Source of the DNA: Datnioides undecimradiatus
Lineage: Eukaryota > Chordata > Actinopteri > Lobotiformes > Datnioididae
Direction: 5' to 3'
Assembly (NCBI GenBank): GCA_008933995.1
Contig: WARS01000014.1
Span: forward strand, 1,101,192 to 1,165,191
DNA: 64,000 nucleotides
The notes beneath the pieces are model-generated. The model saw nothing but the letters and a program-made list of their open reading frames with translations, made no database searches and had not been told where the DNA came from. A program made the position numbers and the translations under genes. How positions within the stretch are numbered: the first letter of the stretch is position 1; each line of letters starts with the position of its first letter. Shown here piece after piece: positions 49,268 through 63,070 of this stretch.

Positions 49268-52200
49268 TCTGAGTTTCTGTCCCTGAGCCTTTGAGGGGCC
49301 GACAGAGGCACCTCTCTCAACACGACACTGTAAGAAGAGACCCTCCTCTCCCTTTAGCACCAACTCTTCCCACCTGAAACTTGAATCTCTCACCACCAGG
49401 ATCACAGGCCAAGGAATTTCTGCCTGGATGTGTGTGAGAGACACGCTGCCACGCAGCATGAGTGGCATCTCGGCCATTAAAGCTATGCCCTCCACATCAG
49501 GGTGCTCACCTTTCGGTGTGCATGAAAATAGGGGCCCAACAGGGGGCAGCACTTCTGCGGCAGCTCTGTAAATGATGATGTTGAATTTGTCATTGACACT
49601 ACTCGCTGAATAACTTTGCTCTCGTGAAAAATGAAAGTATTTGGAAGGCAAAGCCCTCTGGTTCAGTCTATAAATAGTGTTTAACTCCAGGCTTTGACTC
49701 AAGGGACATTCATCTCTTGTTTTGCCTCAGTGGAAGCAGTGTTATGACACTTTTATGCTCACAGATGGGACACGGTCAGCATCGTTATGACTCTGGCACA
49801 CAGTCCAACTCTTCTCACAAGCTTCAGGTGTTTGCAATTAACACATTCCCTCCACAGACACACACAATGTATGCTCTTGCACAAAAACATACACACGTTC
49901 ATTACTAACACATGAATACAACACACCTTTGGCTTGGCTAATTAGAACCATGTGAGGGGCTGTACGTGTCCAACACACAGGGGGAGTGTATTGTCATCTC
50001 TGCACTTTGCATTGTAGAGGCAGTTTAACACGTCTGATGCTGGCTCCGGAGCACACAGTCTGCCCACACTTGGACACGGGCCGAAAATTAAACCCCAGAC
50101 AGAGACTCCCATTACTGAGTCACCAGTCAGTGCAGACTGTGTGGCAGGAGAGGGTGCTAATATTCATGCGGCTGCACAGTCTTCAACAGTGTGACCTCTT
50201 GAGATTGGAAACACCCTCAGAACAGTTAAATGCAATTAACAACATTTACAATCTGCAAAACAGGCTTTTCACTTCCTGCCAAAAAATACTTTTTAATGTA
50301 TACAATTTAAGTTTCCTACGAGTGTTAAAAGGCATGCTGCTTGAGTGTGTCACAACAGAATGATTATACTAGAGCAAACATGATTAGTCACATATTGGAT
50401 TAGATTTTCAAAAACACATCTGTGACTTTTGTGATTGTAAGATGAATAACCTAGCAGTTTGGACGGTGGGTCACACAAAGCACCCACTTAGAAGATTTCA
50501 CTTTGGGTTTTAGGAATTGTGATGGAACGTTTTAAACATTTAAGTTTAAAACACTGTTTTACAGCAGCAAGTTTCTATCTCAAGTGATTTTTAGGAATGA
50601 GCTCCCTCCATCAGAGTCAGGCATCCAAGACTTTGGTTGTTAGTGTATATGAGGGCAAGAGGTCAGGCACCCAGCTGTGCGGTCAGATCAATTTCCATCA
50701 GATAAGAGCTCATTAACACACTGAACGGGAACACAGGCCCCCCATATATGTGTGTTTGTGTGTATTTATATAATTGAGAGAGCATGCTAACAGCAGGGCT
50801 CCTTGATGCTCATAGCATGTACACATCCCAACAAAAATGTATTCAACATACATTCCTGTCTGCTCTCTGTGCAGCTGTTTGTATTTAGTTTGCCTCCAAG
50901 TGTGTGGTGGGTAACTGTTGTACTCTCACTGCCTGCACCTGAGAAGTACACTATGATGTCTTGTGTGAAGCCCATCAGCTGTCTGCTGGTGTTAACTGGA
51001 GGATCAACCTCTCACCCACGAGGCAGAGGGGAGGCTCCACACTCTCCCTGCCCAGCTTCCTGCTCTCCTGCCTTGAGGAGGAGAAGCAGGGGGAAAGCCC
51101 GGCTTTAGGGAGATGGAGACCCAAGTAGGAGCCAACAACCCCCAGGGCCGCATTTTGTTTTTAAATCCATAATAAATCAGACAGGAAGCTTGCAGCTACC
51201 TATACAATCTATAGCCACAGGAAGAATGCATAGGCCACATAAGATCCAGTAATGACCATTTTAAAATAATAAATGCAGGAAATTTGTTTTCATAAGTGGT
51301 CTTGTTTTAGATTTGTTCTGCTATAGCTTTGGGCTTCAAGCAGTTTTTTAAAAACATTAATATGCTGGAGAGCAGCAACCAGCTCTGTGTTTGCACATGT
51401 GTGTATCTCTGCTTCCCTATTCTCTGTGTTTCTAAATGTGTGTGTGCGTGCGCGCTTGCACCTCATGTGTTCTGGGCATGTGTGTTTGTTTTGATGTCTG
51501 TGTTCGTGTTTGGCTCCCAGTGACTGACTGTATTGCTTTAAATTTACGGTGTATGAAGCAAGTTATGAAGAGGGTTTCCTGCAGCTGAACATCCAGGTGT
51601 CTTCTGACAGTCTGCTGTGGGGGAAAGGAAATTTCAAACCAGGGGAGAAAATATACAGCTTTTAGAGTACAACATACTTTCTATCTTGCTGCTGCATGAA
51701 GTCAAGTGAACACACACAAACTCCCCAGAGCTGGTCTGCAGTTGGTTTTCTGCACTGTGAATCTGCTCTAGTAAAAGATGTTTTTGAGAGTTGGTCCTTC
51801 TGCACGCCTCACATCCACCCTGTTATTGGCTGTTAGTTTCCATGACAGTTTATTGAGCTTTATTATCCATATTCATTGGGAAATTTGGAAATTTATTAAA
51901 TAGATCACTGTGGCTTATATTTTGATTTGGCTTTTTAAAAAAGCATAAAAGATGTTATTTCTTTATGACGGACATTGCTCAGAAGGAAATGGCCTCACCC
52001 TTCCCCTCTTCACTTCATCCTTCTCTCCTCGCAGCCTGCTTTGTACATCTGTGTCCTCAGGTTACTTGTATCCTTCGGTTGATGTGTCTCTTATTCCCTC
52101 CGGTCGCTGTAAGAGTCAAATAAAAATGAGTGACTCCTCCTGATGTCTTGTTCTCGTTCGGTGCATGATCTTGGAGAGCTCAAGCGTGCTCAGTTTATTT

Positions 52201-54049
52201 GTTGAAGGGACGGGGAATGCTGCCTCTTGGGTAGTTGGAAATATTTAGTTTGGAGATGGTTGTGTCTGTATCACTGATGTCCAAGGCTGTATTGAACAAA
52301 CTATATTTTGAATTTGTGAAACAATTTAGATGAAAAATATAGTCTCGTTAACAATATTAAAAAAGTGGAAAACAGCGTAACTTAGATGCCAAACATTATA
52401 TCAAATACCTTTGGCCATTTATTCTAAAGTTATTAGCGTGTTTGTAATTGAAAATGGGTTGTCTTTTTTGAGGAATTAATCAAAAATCCTCTCTGTGTAC
52501 AGCGTTATTAAATGATTGTATTTCAAATCAGATACATCAGCTATATTGCATGACTACTTTGCATTTCAGTCTAATGCAACAGTTGCTCCTGGTGATTATG
52601 TAAGATTTAGATTAATTTGACACATTTTAATTTGGTAATTTGTTAATCTCTACCTACTACAGAACAAGTTTGCGAGCTGGTGCGACTGGCTCCAGGTGTG
52701 TTTTTACATTTGTGCGCGCAACTTGTCTTCACCATTGGTTGGTGTGCACACACACACACTCACACAAACATACACTCACTAACATCGTGCACCCACACTT
52801 AAACCACATCCCTCCCCTTTCTGTCTCTCATCAGCCTTCTTATTAAAGTTAGCTTTGTGAAACCACAGTGTTTAACAGCACAGCCGACATTCTTCCTTTT
52901 GAAAAATAAACAGCTGGACACAGGCCGGCCACTGGGCAGCCCACGAAGGCCCACAAGGACCTCAGGAACACACAGAAGAGCAAAGGGCCAAGTGCCAGAC
53001 AGTGAAGCCCGGGATGGGCTGAACAGCCCAGAGGAACTCTCCGAACACACAGACTCATTCTGTGCTGTTTCATATAAAACACTGCCGGATGCCGTTATCT
53101 ATTGACATAACCATATTAGCTGTAAGGTCAGTAAAATGGAGCATTTAAAAGAGGAAACACAGATTGTAAATAATTTGCATCCATGTGTTCACATTTAAGC
53201 ATCAAATTGAAGGGCGTCGCCTCTTGGCAAGCAGTGAACAATGCCAAAAAGAGCCTGTGATTGGGCAACAAGCTATGTAAAGGCCTGTTTATATTTACAT
53301 TGTTGTATTTTTTTCCAGCCAAGTCAGAGATAGAAGAGATAGAACTGTTTATAAGACTGCGTTTTCTCATGCCTCATATAGGATACAAAAACACCTCCAA
53401 CATAAACATGAGCCAGCTGAGTGTTTCACATTACCACAAGTGGACAGAGTTCAACGTTTTTGAGAAGTACTGTACACTGTGCATTGTATCAAATAGCAGT
53501 TTTCCTATAACAAGTTGCTACATTAGCATCTTCAACATTGTTGGATTTAATTCAGTGTTACCATAGGCCATTTGAGGAGCTTCCAAAATGAGATATCAAT
53601 CATTTGGAAAAACACATGGGAACAAAGTTAAACTTGATACAGAAGAACATATGATTCGCTCGTTCTCACACAGTAACGCTTTGTCTGATGCACATGATTT
53701 CAAAACGCCAGTTGTTTTCAGCAGACCAGTGTGCATCAAAAGCATCAAGTGATGTGTTAAACCACACGATCATAATTCATTTCTTCAGTCTTGGATTGAT
53801 TTAAGAGCTCAGTCATTCACCGTGTCTCTGGAGCAAGAGGATCTGTTAACTTCAACTTAGCATATGGTCTTTGTAAGGTCTGTAATTGTTGTAATATGTC
53901 CTTGTTATATATGCTTGTACTCTCATATGTTCTTGTCCAGAGGGAGGCTGCAGGTAGCATGCAAACTTGTTTAACATCTGATGTGTCACAAATATGAAAA
54001 TGAGCTTTGGCACATTGTAAGGTGATTGTGAAATTGGGAAAGTGAAATA

Positions 54050-54300
54050 CACCTCACCTTTGAGAAAAAGCTAAAGACCCTATTGTTTTCAGAATACCTG
54101 CTCACCTAATCATGCACTATTGTTTATGTATCAGTCAAAACGACATCATGCACTACCTGTCCACACCTGTGGCCCATTGGACTCAAAACATTTCTAGCAC
54201 TTGTTCTCGCTGTTTTTGCTACCTAGATCTTTGCTTTTGTTCTACTTATACTATATGTACATAGGTTCAGATAAAAGCATCTTGCAAATGACATTGTAGA
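54050..54300 (+). mobile_element. Degraded retroelement 3' region with ATAAAAGC-type tail
   Basis: The segment ends in TCAGATAAAAGCATCTTGC then AAATGAC (54266-54292). This closely resembles the GGATAAAAGCGTCTGCTAAATGA tail shared by many teleost retroelement copies. Upstream words (a GAAAAAGCTAAAGACC block, CACCTAATCATGCACTA, GCTGTTTTTGC) fit the same 3' region. It is heavily decayed, with no coding capacity. Confidence 0.45.
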
Positions 54301-54821
54301 CTTGTAGAGTTACAAGTAATTGCATGTTCACTTCAATTTTAATGGCATCCATACCAAATACCAGCAGTTTGGACCCACTAAAGTATTCTTGATAAATTTC
54401 TGTCCCTTCTCAAAAAGAACCGTGATTCATTCTTATAGTAACCATATAAAGCTCTAAAATACAGCATGATAAGGCCACAATAGCTTTCCGGGACACCTCA
54501 AATTATCAGTATCAAAACATTTTAAGAAAACTTTCACAGTGGTGGCATATTCTCAGCAAGAGTTGGTATGATCTGGTTTAGAGCAAGAGGGAGTGGCAAG
54601 AGCGTACTGAGCATTAGTAAGCAGACACGGTGCCGAATGTGGAAACCATTATAATGTTTTCTTTAATTATCACAAGTGGCAGGTGACAAGGTGAATAGCT
54701 TTTTAATAGGGGAGCAGAAAAAACTCTTTAACACCAGCATGTGGGCTCTGGCTGGCTGACAGCACCGTGAGGTCAAATGATCCCTTTCTGCGCTGCAGTG
54801 TGTGCCTAAACCTCTTCCATC

Positions 54822-54837
54822 ATTAATCTGGATTAAT
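54822..54837. promoter_or_regulatory. Palindromic bicoid-class homeodomain site
   Basis: ATTAATC-TG-GATTAAT is a perfect 7-bp inverted repeat whose arms contain the TAATC/GATTA core bound by Otx/Pitx/Crx-type factors. A nuclear-receptor half site AGGTCA lies about 50 bp upstream (54770-54776). Possible intronic enhancer of col23a1; inference only. Confidence 0.3.
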
Positions 54838-57800
54838 CAGAGGCCTAAAAAGGGCTGATGACGAACTCTCTGACCTGTCTGAGCAAAAATGCGGCCTTTT
54901 GTACACTGCAGAAACCGTGTGAAATGTGTAAACAGGCAATAATTGCAGTCCCAACGTCTATTTTAAGATGTGCAGCATGGATAAAGATCCACAGAAAAGT
55001 TTCCAGTATCTCTCTTTTCCTTGGTATTTACAGCTCAGTTAATCCATCAGGAATGTAGCAAAGCTGAATGCAGCTGCAGGTCAGGACTCACGCGAACACA
55101 CCTGGATTTATTGGACAGACAGCATCTCTGGACGTGAACCCAGACAAATAGGGAGGCAGACTTGGAGCAGAGGTTATCGTTTATCCCTCCCAGACACAGA
55201 GAGGAATGAACAATCGAGGTATCTTTCCTCACCATGAGCCATGGAGGGTGGATTTGGTGGTAGTGTAGGGGATGGGTGTTGAGGTGCTGAGCAGGGCACT
55301 GGTGATCCAGATGGTCTCACTGTGCCGAACAAGCTCCTGCTCAGTGTAAAAGCCCCTCGACAGGCTCGTCACTCTCCCAGCACCTCTTTAATGAGAGCTG
55401 AGCTCGTAAAACTGGGCCTGAAACCTTTGAACGAGCCCTCAGCATCACTGGTCCATGTTATTCTGTCATAACAGGGAGGCGACGGGCAGTTTAGAGAGTA
55501 GCGCAGGACAGCTCTCAACAACTTAACACCACCACTCGAGGAGGGGTGTATTTACGTGTGTCAGGCCTGTTTTCTCTCTCAGTTTGACCTTTGTAAATGT
55601 CTCTCTCTCTCTCGTCCCCTACTTTTTTCCCTGCGTCCCAACGTTCAGCTCCTTTCCATCGATCTCCTTTTGTCCAGCTTCGTCCTCCTCCCCATCCTTG
55701 TCTTTATTTATGATTTGAGAAGCGTATGCTGCATGTCTAATGCAGGCTCTGGGATCTGGTTGGCCTGAGGATGCTGTACCTCCACACTGGGTGAGTGTGT
55801 TTGCTGTATGTATACATTAACCCAAAGTTCAGCCAGGAGTGAGGCAGGGGGATGGAGATGGTGACCACACATTCTGTAAACAGACAGTGAGGAGACGCAG
55901 AGGGACATTCTCAGGTGTGTCCAGCGAGCTGATTTCCTGGTTTTGACAGCAACATATTACTGGCAGATCTGTTTTGCTGACACAGAAAATGTGCTAGCAG
56001 AGCGCAGGCCTCATAAGTTACAACTCCTCTGTGGAATGAGACATCTGAAAAGAAAACCCGATAATTATATATTTTCATTTTTTAATAAAAGGAACTATGA
56101 ATCATCAGGGGTCTTGGTCAGTTTTTGATGGAGTCAAAACAAGACAGAGACACAATCAACTCAAACGCATTAGGTTTAAAATGTCACATGGCAAGAGTTA
56201 ACCAACCAATGTACAGTCGCTCTGCTCCCATGTTTACAACCGTATGAAACACATCCACGGCTTAACATCGAACCGCAGCGGCTGCAGTTAAAGTATCAGC
56301 TTCAGTGTGTGTGTTCGTGTGTGTCTCTGTGTGTGTGAGAAACAGCCTGCCAAAGCAGTTGATGGGTCAACCACTCTCTGAGGTTTTTCTGACCCTGATT
56401 TGAGGATTTTACATGCTGTTCTTTCCCAGCAGTGTGGATATCTAAAAACAATTTCGATAAGGTTACACTTAAATTACCCTGTCGAACTGGATCCGATCAT
56501 TGTCCAAATGAGAGTCGCAGTAATAATGTGTGTAAACTGATACAAACACCTTGATGTCTGCCAGCAATAGTGAGCGTTTACTTTATCAGCAGGTTTGTGG
56601 CCGATGCTGCTGTTAAAAAAAAAAAAAAAGTGTAAATGGGTGCACAGTGGTGGTGGACACACCCCTTGACTTGACACCTTTCAACTGAAACGCTTGGTTT
56701 CTGTCAGGAAGGCTGTCGCTGCCGCCTCTGCTCTCTGTCTAAGTGTCTCGGCCAGATGGAGGCACAGATGGGGATGGATGGAGAAACTACACCGAAGTAT
56801 AACGCACATGTTGAAACTTTTTTTTATCAGTGTCCCATCTGTTTTTTAAATAATAGGCAAACATTTGTGTGCGTCTGCATTCTTGTTGGTGTGTGTGTGT
56901 GTGTGGGCTTTGCACGTGTGTTGCAATTCTCAAGCTTGAGTGTGTGTGTGTTCCTACGTTCCTGCATACCATCCGACAGCCCATCTCCCGTTGCCAGCCT
57001 CCATAGGGACGTCTTATCTACATATCTGCCGTTCCACTCAAGAATCATATTAAAATGAGTCCTGAGTGTATTTTGGGAGCCAGGAGAGTATATCACAGAT
57101 GTCCAGTCAGCTCTGGTTACACATGGAGTATCTGGGTTGAACATGTGGACAATCTATCAGGTCCACCATCTCTCTTTCTCTCTCATTCTTTTCGTTTTCT
57201 TTTTCAAATTCTTTTCTCCGTTTTTCTTTTGTGTCCCTTTTTTCTTTTCTTACCTTCCTCTGCACGTCTGGTCTCTCTGTAAAAACCAGCACCCAAATGC
57301 AGCTTTTTAAAATATATTTAGGTTTTACCTGGATCGGATCCTGTCGAAGAATCAGATGTGTGTGTGAATCTTGTGATCATGGTTGCTTGCGCATGTGTTT
57401 GTTTGTGTGTTTCTTTTTTTATGTTTTTACTACAAGATAATTATCGTGGTTCAGGAGCTGCAGCCTTGACACACATCAAGGAGAAGAAGGAGGGCTGCTA
57501 CAGTTTAACAAGACAGCAGGGAAAACAAATGCTTTTACACACACACATATAGTCAGACACATTTGGATTCACACATTTTTATGCTGTTGTCACTGTTTAA
57601 CTTGCTGTTAATACTTCTTAAATCCAGTAACTGGGGATGCACTTTTGGGACGGAGCAGGCCTTTTTTTTGGGCTTGTTTATTTACTTGGAGTGTTTTCTC
57701 ACATCCATGTGGTTCTGATTGTCTGATTTGGAACGAAGACAAAGACGAGGCTGAGCAGAGAGAGAGTACAGAGAGAGCGCAAACGGCAACAACAGTGTCA

Positions 57801-59439
57801 GAGAGACAGATGTGTACAGGGTGAATCTGGCTGTAATGGAAATGCAAGAATTTAAGATGTATGTGAAGTATACATATCTCTGTCATTTTAAATTGCAGTA
57901 TATCATGTCTCAATTTGCTATTATTGCAACACCATTTTGGCATGCATGGATGCCTCCTGTGCCTCCAGCCCCATATGATTCCTTTTACACCATAAACAGA
58001 GTTTGGCTGTTTTAAAGAAAGGATTAAACCAAAAAAGTATGTATACACAGCTATAACTGCCCAAATTGGCCCTTAAATGGGGAACTCATTTATAACACAC
58101 AGCGCGCCAATAAGGAGACCTGACCCAAATCAAGCTGCTCATCATAAAGCATGTTGTTGAGAGTAACAGCCAAACCACCCGTGCAAAGCACTCCTCTAAT
58201 ATAGTTTTAATTGGGAGAATTGGCTTTGAGTCATCATCTACGGAGGAGCGAAGTCGGCACACTGGAAGGAGAAAAACACTGCTGATCAAATTAGCGAGCG
58301 CTTTGTTTGTCAGAACCGTCGAGATGGGGGGTCAGATTTCTGGCATGTAGATGAACTGTATATCTTGTAGTAGCCTTTTACAAAGGAGCATATGGATTTC
58401 GTAGATGCTTTGAATGTTTTTCTGCACAGCACTGAGTGAGCCAGGCCCTCCCACTGCAAACTGATTGACTTGTCTCCAGTGATGTATCTTGCAACTCATT
58501 TCAGTTTCTAAATTATATTTTGTGTTACCCGGCTGTTCCTCGGACTGCTATCAGATATCTTTGATGTGGTTGTGAGCACTAATCTGTCATTGTCTGTGAA
58601 CTCATCTGAACCCATTCTTGCTCTGTTGGTATAAAACATCCATATCAGCTAACAGCCAAACACGTTCCATGTTTAGTATATTTTTATAAGACAACAGAAG
58701 GTCGATGTCAGATATTCACAGCTTTTTCATCGTCTTTCTGTGCAAGCCTCAGCCCCTGAAAAGCAGAGCTACTGTAAAATTCACAGAAAATCCTCCATAA
58801 CATCTTCCTGCTCTATAGTTTTCAAACAGTGCAGCATCGCCGTCTAGACAACATCTAGCAGCATTATAGGAGACAGGGATCCCTCTGAGCCTTTCTTTAA
58901 CAAGCAGATGTCTGGGAGACATCTTTTCCTGGCACAAGATGTCCTATTGATTTATGTGTGGCAGATTTTGATCAAATCAGACAGACGTGACAATTTGTCT
59001 GTCTGGTACACCAATTAATTTGCTGCTCAGATCAGCTGATTTTATTTGGTCTAGTTACATCTGAACTTTTAAACTCTCTGTTTTCACATTGGCTCTATCT
59101 GTCTCTGCTTCCTCCTCTATCGGCAAGACAGACAAGGGTAAATGGAGCGTAAGTACCAAGATGTTTATCTTTCCTGTCCAGGATTTTTGCTCCCTGCATG
59201 TCTGAATGCCTGTTTGTGTGTCTGTATGTGCAAGCTCTCATTCATTTCTATGTGCCTGTGTGCTTGTGGACAAAGCAGGTGAAGCACGAGGCACTGAATG
59301 GCTTCGTTGCCTGTTGGAGGTATGAGATGGGTAAGAAGGGGTGACCGCAGGAGATTGGAGGGGTGGGAGGGCCGTGGAAGCGCTGTGTGTACCCCAAGCA
59401 AACAGGCCAGATAAGATCAGAGTGGAGGGAGCGCAGCTG

Positions 59440-59760
59440 GAAGCCTTCCTGAGCTGACCCCTTTCTCTGCCTCTCTCACATTCCTCCAAACCCCTCGCTG
59501 CCCTCTTTCTCCCCGTTCTCTCCGTCCCCCCATTTTACCTCTTAATGTCTCTTTCCTCCCTCAACTCATCTTTTCACTCCCCACCCCCTCATTCACCCCA
59601 TAGCTTCATCTATTATTCTTTATTTTTTAAACAATATCCTCATGTTTGGAGTTTCCTTAGATCCCTTTTCTCCTTCTGTGTGGTGTCTCCCCTCCTGTTC
59701 TTGACTTTACTACCTCTTCTCCATCTCCCCTCTTCCTACCTCCCCCTCTCAGCAGGACCC
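59440..59760. repeat. Long pyrimidine-rich tract
   Basis: About 300 bp of nearly pure C/T on the plus strand, with runs of CCCC and TTTC, broken by short AT-rich interruptions near 59600-59640. It could form triplex or G-quadruplex structures on the opposite strand. No gene is apparent. Confidence 0.7.
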
Positions 59761-60600
59761 CAGTAAAGTGGGGTCAGCCTTTAGCATGTAATGCTATGTC
59801 TTTCCTCTGTTTCTCCCTTGCTCTTTGACCATGTTCATTAATACTAGCCTCTCTAAACTGACCGATTGCCTTTCAAGTTTTCCCCTGGGCCGTGTCCTAG
59901 ACGTGACAGTAGACCTAAAATTTCAAAGTCTCTCTGCTGGAGCGTGTATGCTTTCTTTGTGAATTTACATTTTTGTTGTCTGCTTGTGTAATGGGCTATA
60001 GACAAAGCAAAAGTAGTGCAAAGCAGCTGTGCTTGTTATCTTTTTTTTTTACCTAATTTAGTGTAATTGAGTGAAGCCATTACGGATAGCGTGGTTCATC
60101 TGGAGTGAAAGGCAACCAGTTTCTTTTCTCTGCCGCAAAAGTGGCAACTTTAAAATGAAATCTGAGAAGATGAAGTGGAGAAATGTGAGGGGGGTATGAA
60201 ACCCTGTCAGTGTCTGATGTATTGGGATGATTGTCGTGTATATTTAGCTCAGTGTTTGGTGACACAAAGACAGCTGCTGTTGCCAGCTCACTTTTATTTT
60301 GGCCCAGCGTTGGTCTCTCCTTTCACTTTAACCAGACCCCATATCTGTAAATAGTTTGTGCTACACTGAGATATCATCTTCAGATATTGATGCAACCCAG
60401 AGTTTAGGGATCTAACAACACAAATTAAGTGAAGTCAATCTCAGGTTCATTTTTGGACGTTTGCTGCAGGCCACACAAGCATCACTGGTGTTTGTTCAGC
60501 CTCCTCTGTCCAATAATAATCCTCAGCCTATAACCTCACAACCCTGTGACCTTTTTAGCAAGAGTGGAGGCCCATAATCTCTCCTGCAGTGAGCTTTAAC

Positions 60601-60648
60601 CACTAAACAAGCCCTGTTTAATGTGTCCAAAACAGGGCACACTAAACA
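60601..60648. repeat. Small inverted repeat flanked by direct repeats
   Basis: GCCCTGTTT (60611-60619) and AAACAGGGC (60630-60638) form a perfect 9-bp stem with a 10-nt loop. The nonamer CACTAAACA is directly repeated on both sides (60601-60609 and 60640-60648). Confidence 0.7.
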
Positions 60649-61491
60649 GACACACTTCCTCTGCCCTACCCAACCTCAGACCCCCCCATGTACCCTTTGG
60701 GCACTGGATCTGGTGGAGTATGGATGGGGTGAATGGGTACTGTGATAAGGAGAAGAGACTACATCTGAGACACAATTTTTAAACTTTCTGAAAAAGGCAT
60801 GTCTGAAAAATGGATAAATATGATCAATAACAGAAAAGACGTGTGACTTTAAACCCTAAGCATTGCTTGTTGATTGGTGCTAAGAACCTAATTGGCAGAC
60901 TGTTTGTGTTTGATCCACATGTTTCTTTTTTTGTAATGGTCCTTAGGGGTCAAAGACACATGTAGTATGAGCCTAATCCAGCCCAATCCTTTTTTGCTTT
61001 GGGTCTTGATCTGTGTCATCATCCAGGATGACATGTTCTTTGTAGTGTTGTCTCGTATGAAGATCCATGCGTCTTGTAAGAGGATGAACTTGCCTATGCT
61101 GCTTTAGTAAAAAATTGTTTTCTTACACATTATTAGTTGTTTTTAGGATTAAAAGTGTAGAAGGAAGATGCACAACAAACATTGAAACAGAAAGAATGTG
61201 GATCAGGGCTCCAGGTTTCTTTAGTGCATAGAGGGTAACGGGGGGAGTGGCAGGAGAACTAGGGGGGTTGGGGATGGTGGTGGGGAGGCGTTGAGGGTTC
61301 TGCAACAGGCCTGATCTGTTCGCTCAGGGGGTCAAATGGCCCTTCACAACCCCCCCCCCCAAAAAACAGATCAAATGACCTGGCTTTAATGGTCCTGAAG
61401 TTGTTCGTCTGTCTACTTGTCAATCTTTCAGTCTGTTGCTCTGTTTACGGGTCTGCCAACTGTCAATCATCAGTCACTTAGTGTCTCACAT

Positions 61492-61494
<3 letters not shown>

Positions 61495-61526
<32 letters not shown>
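61495..61526. repeat. (CA)n microsatellite
   Basis: A pure CA array of about 16 units in col23a1 intron 2. An imperfect poly-C run followed by poly-A lies about 130 bp upstream (61350-61366). Confidence 0.9.
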
Positions 61527-61529
<3 letters not shown>

Positions 61530-62909
61530 ATCCACCTTATGTCCTGGCCCCTCAGACCAGTATCTGACCCTAGGCACTGATACCAGACTCGACTGGTTGA
61601 TGTTGAAGTTGAAGATGGAGCTGAATTGAGTTAGTCAAACTGTTATAGCAAGAAACAAAAGACCCCGAGGATGGGACATCTAACCTGGTTATGGAGAGCA
61701 AACAAATATGTTTGAACACAGGGGCCAGTATAAACAGGTTTATGAATATGTACACAAAAGCAAAACTTGCATGCCAACACATACATGCAGCACAGTGCAT
61801 ACACATACATGCAGAGCAGTGTAGCCATGTGTGCAAGTGATAAAAACACTCACACACACAGATTTTGGATGGAGCCCAACAAGCCCATGAGGACTTTGAC
61901 TGCACTCCAGCGTGTCCACACACACTCACGTTAGCCAATCAAGTGCAGGAGGCGTAGATAGGAGAAGGAAAAAGAGGAAAAACAATGGTGTCTTTCCTGA
62001 TCCCATCTTTCCTCTTCTCCCCTGAGGGCCACAGAATGAGACTATTGTTTTCTGTCCTCTTTCTCCCCATTCCAGCCATCATTCATCCCCCTTTTTTTCA
62101 TCCTACATATCCGTACTCTTCACATAGTTTGAATACCCTATACGATCGACTTTGAAAGTAGGGGGGAAAAAAATGCCTGCTTCATGCGTAGGAGACCCAC
62201 ACCATGTCCCGCTCTCCTGCTGGTTGTGATTGTGCATGTGGTATGGGGCTCTTTAGTCTTGTGTGCTGTGGTGTCACATTTGTGCTATGTGGTGTGGTGT
62301 TGTGGTAATGCTGAGGGGGCAGAGGGCAGACGGGCTAAACAGGGCTGTTTTTTAAAGTGGATAAAAAGTCTTCAGCGTGAGGAAAACCCTGTTTTTCATT
62401 CACGTTTTTTATTTTGACACACACTGCCATATACAGACATGTGTGCACACTTGAGGTAGGCTGACGATCCTGGCTCCGATTAGACGTTTTCTGCAAGTGC
62501 AGTCCATGTGTGCAGGGTATGACGCTACCTACTGCCTATGGAGGCGTACTGAAATGCCGCAGACAGCTCTAGGAAAGCATCAGTAACATACGCTTTGACC
62601 AAAAGAACCTGCATCTGGCTGTCATAATGAGCAACAGTGCCCGCTCCACCAAGCAAGCATGGGAGACATTTACAAGAGCCTTTTTAATGTCTGAAAGAAA
62701 TAACTTTCATATGTTTTCACCAATAGAGGTCTTATCAGATTCTGTCCATGCACTGATAAAGAAGTAAAGAGGGCAAAATGCTTGATTTGTGTAGTTATGG
62801 TCATGTAGTGTTTGGTCATTTTCAAAAGGGGTTCAGATAGCTATAACATCTGTTATCACTGGTCACTTGGTGACCAACCCACCTTGTCCCTCCCTTCAGT
62901 ACTGGGTTA

Positions 62910-63070
62910 GACCAAACACCTGTAAAACCAATTACATCTCCATTAGCTTCAGCTGTGTTTATATTTAAGTTCTAAATAACAAATGTTGGCATGCTAACAC
63001 ACTAAGCTAAGATGGTGATCATAGTAACAATATACCAGCTTAATAGCATGTTAGCATACTGCTGCAATGT
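62910..63070 (+). repeat. Second copy of the TTAGCATG-rich dispersed teleost repeat
   Basis: The segment shows TTCAGCTGTGTTTATATTTA, then AAATGTTGGCATGCTAACAC, CTAAGCTAAGATGGTGATCA, ATATACC and AGCATGTTAGCAT in the family order. It is a better preserved relative of the copy at 8810-8950 and has the same orientation. Confidence 0.6.

Noticed and set aside
57608..58048. 146-codon minus-strand frame in col23a1 intron 2
   Set aside because: No domain, low complexity near Ser/Leu runs, no supporting signals.
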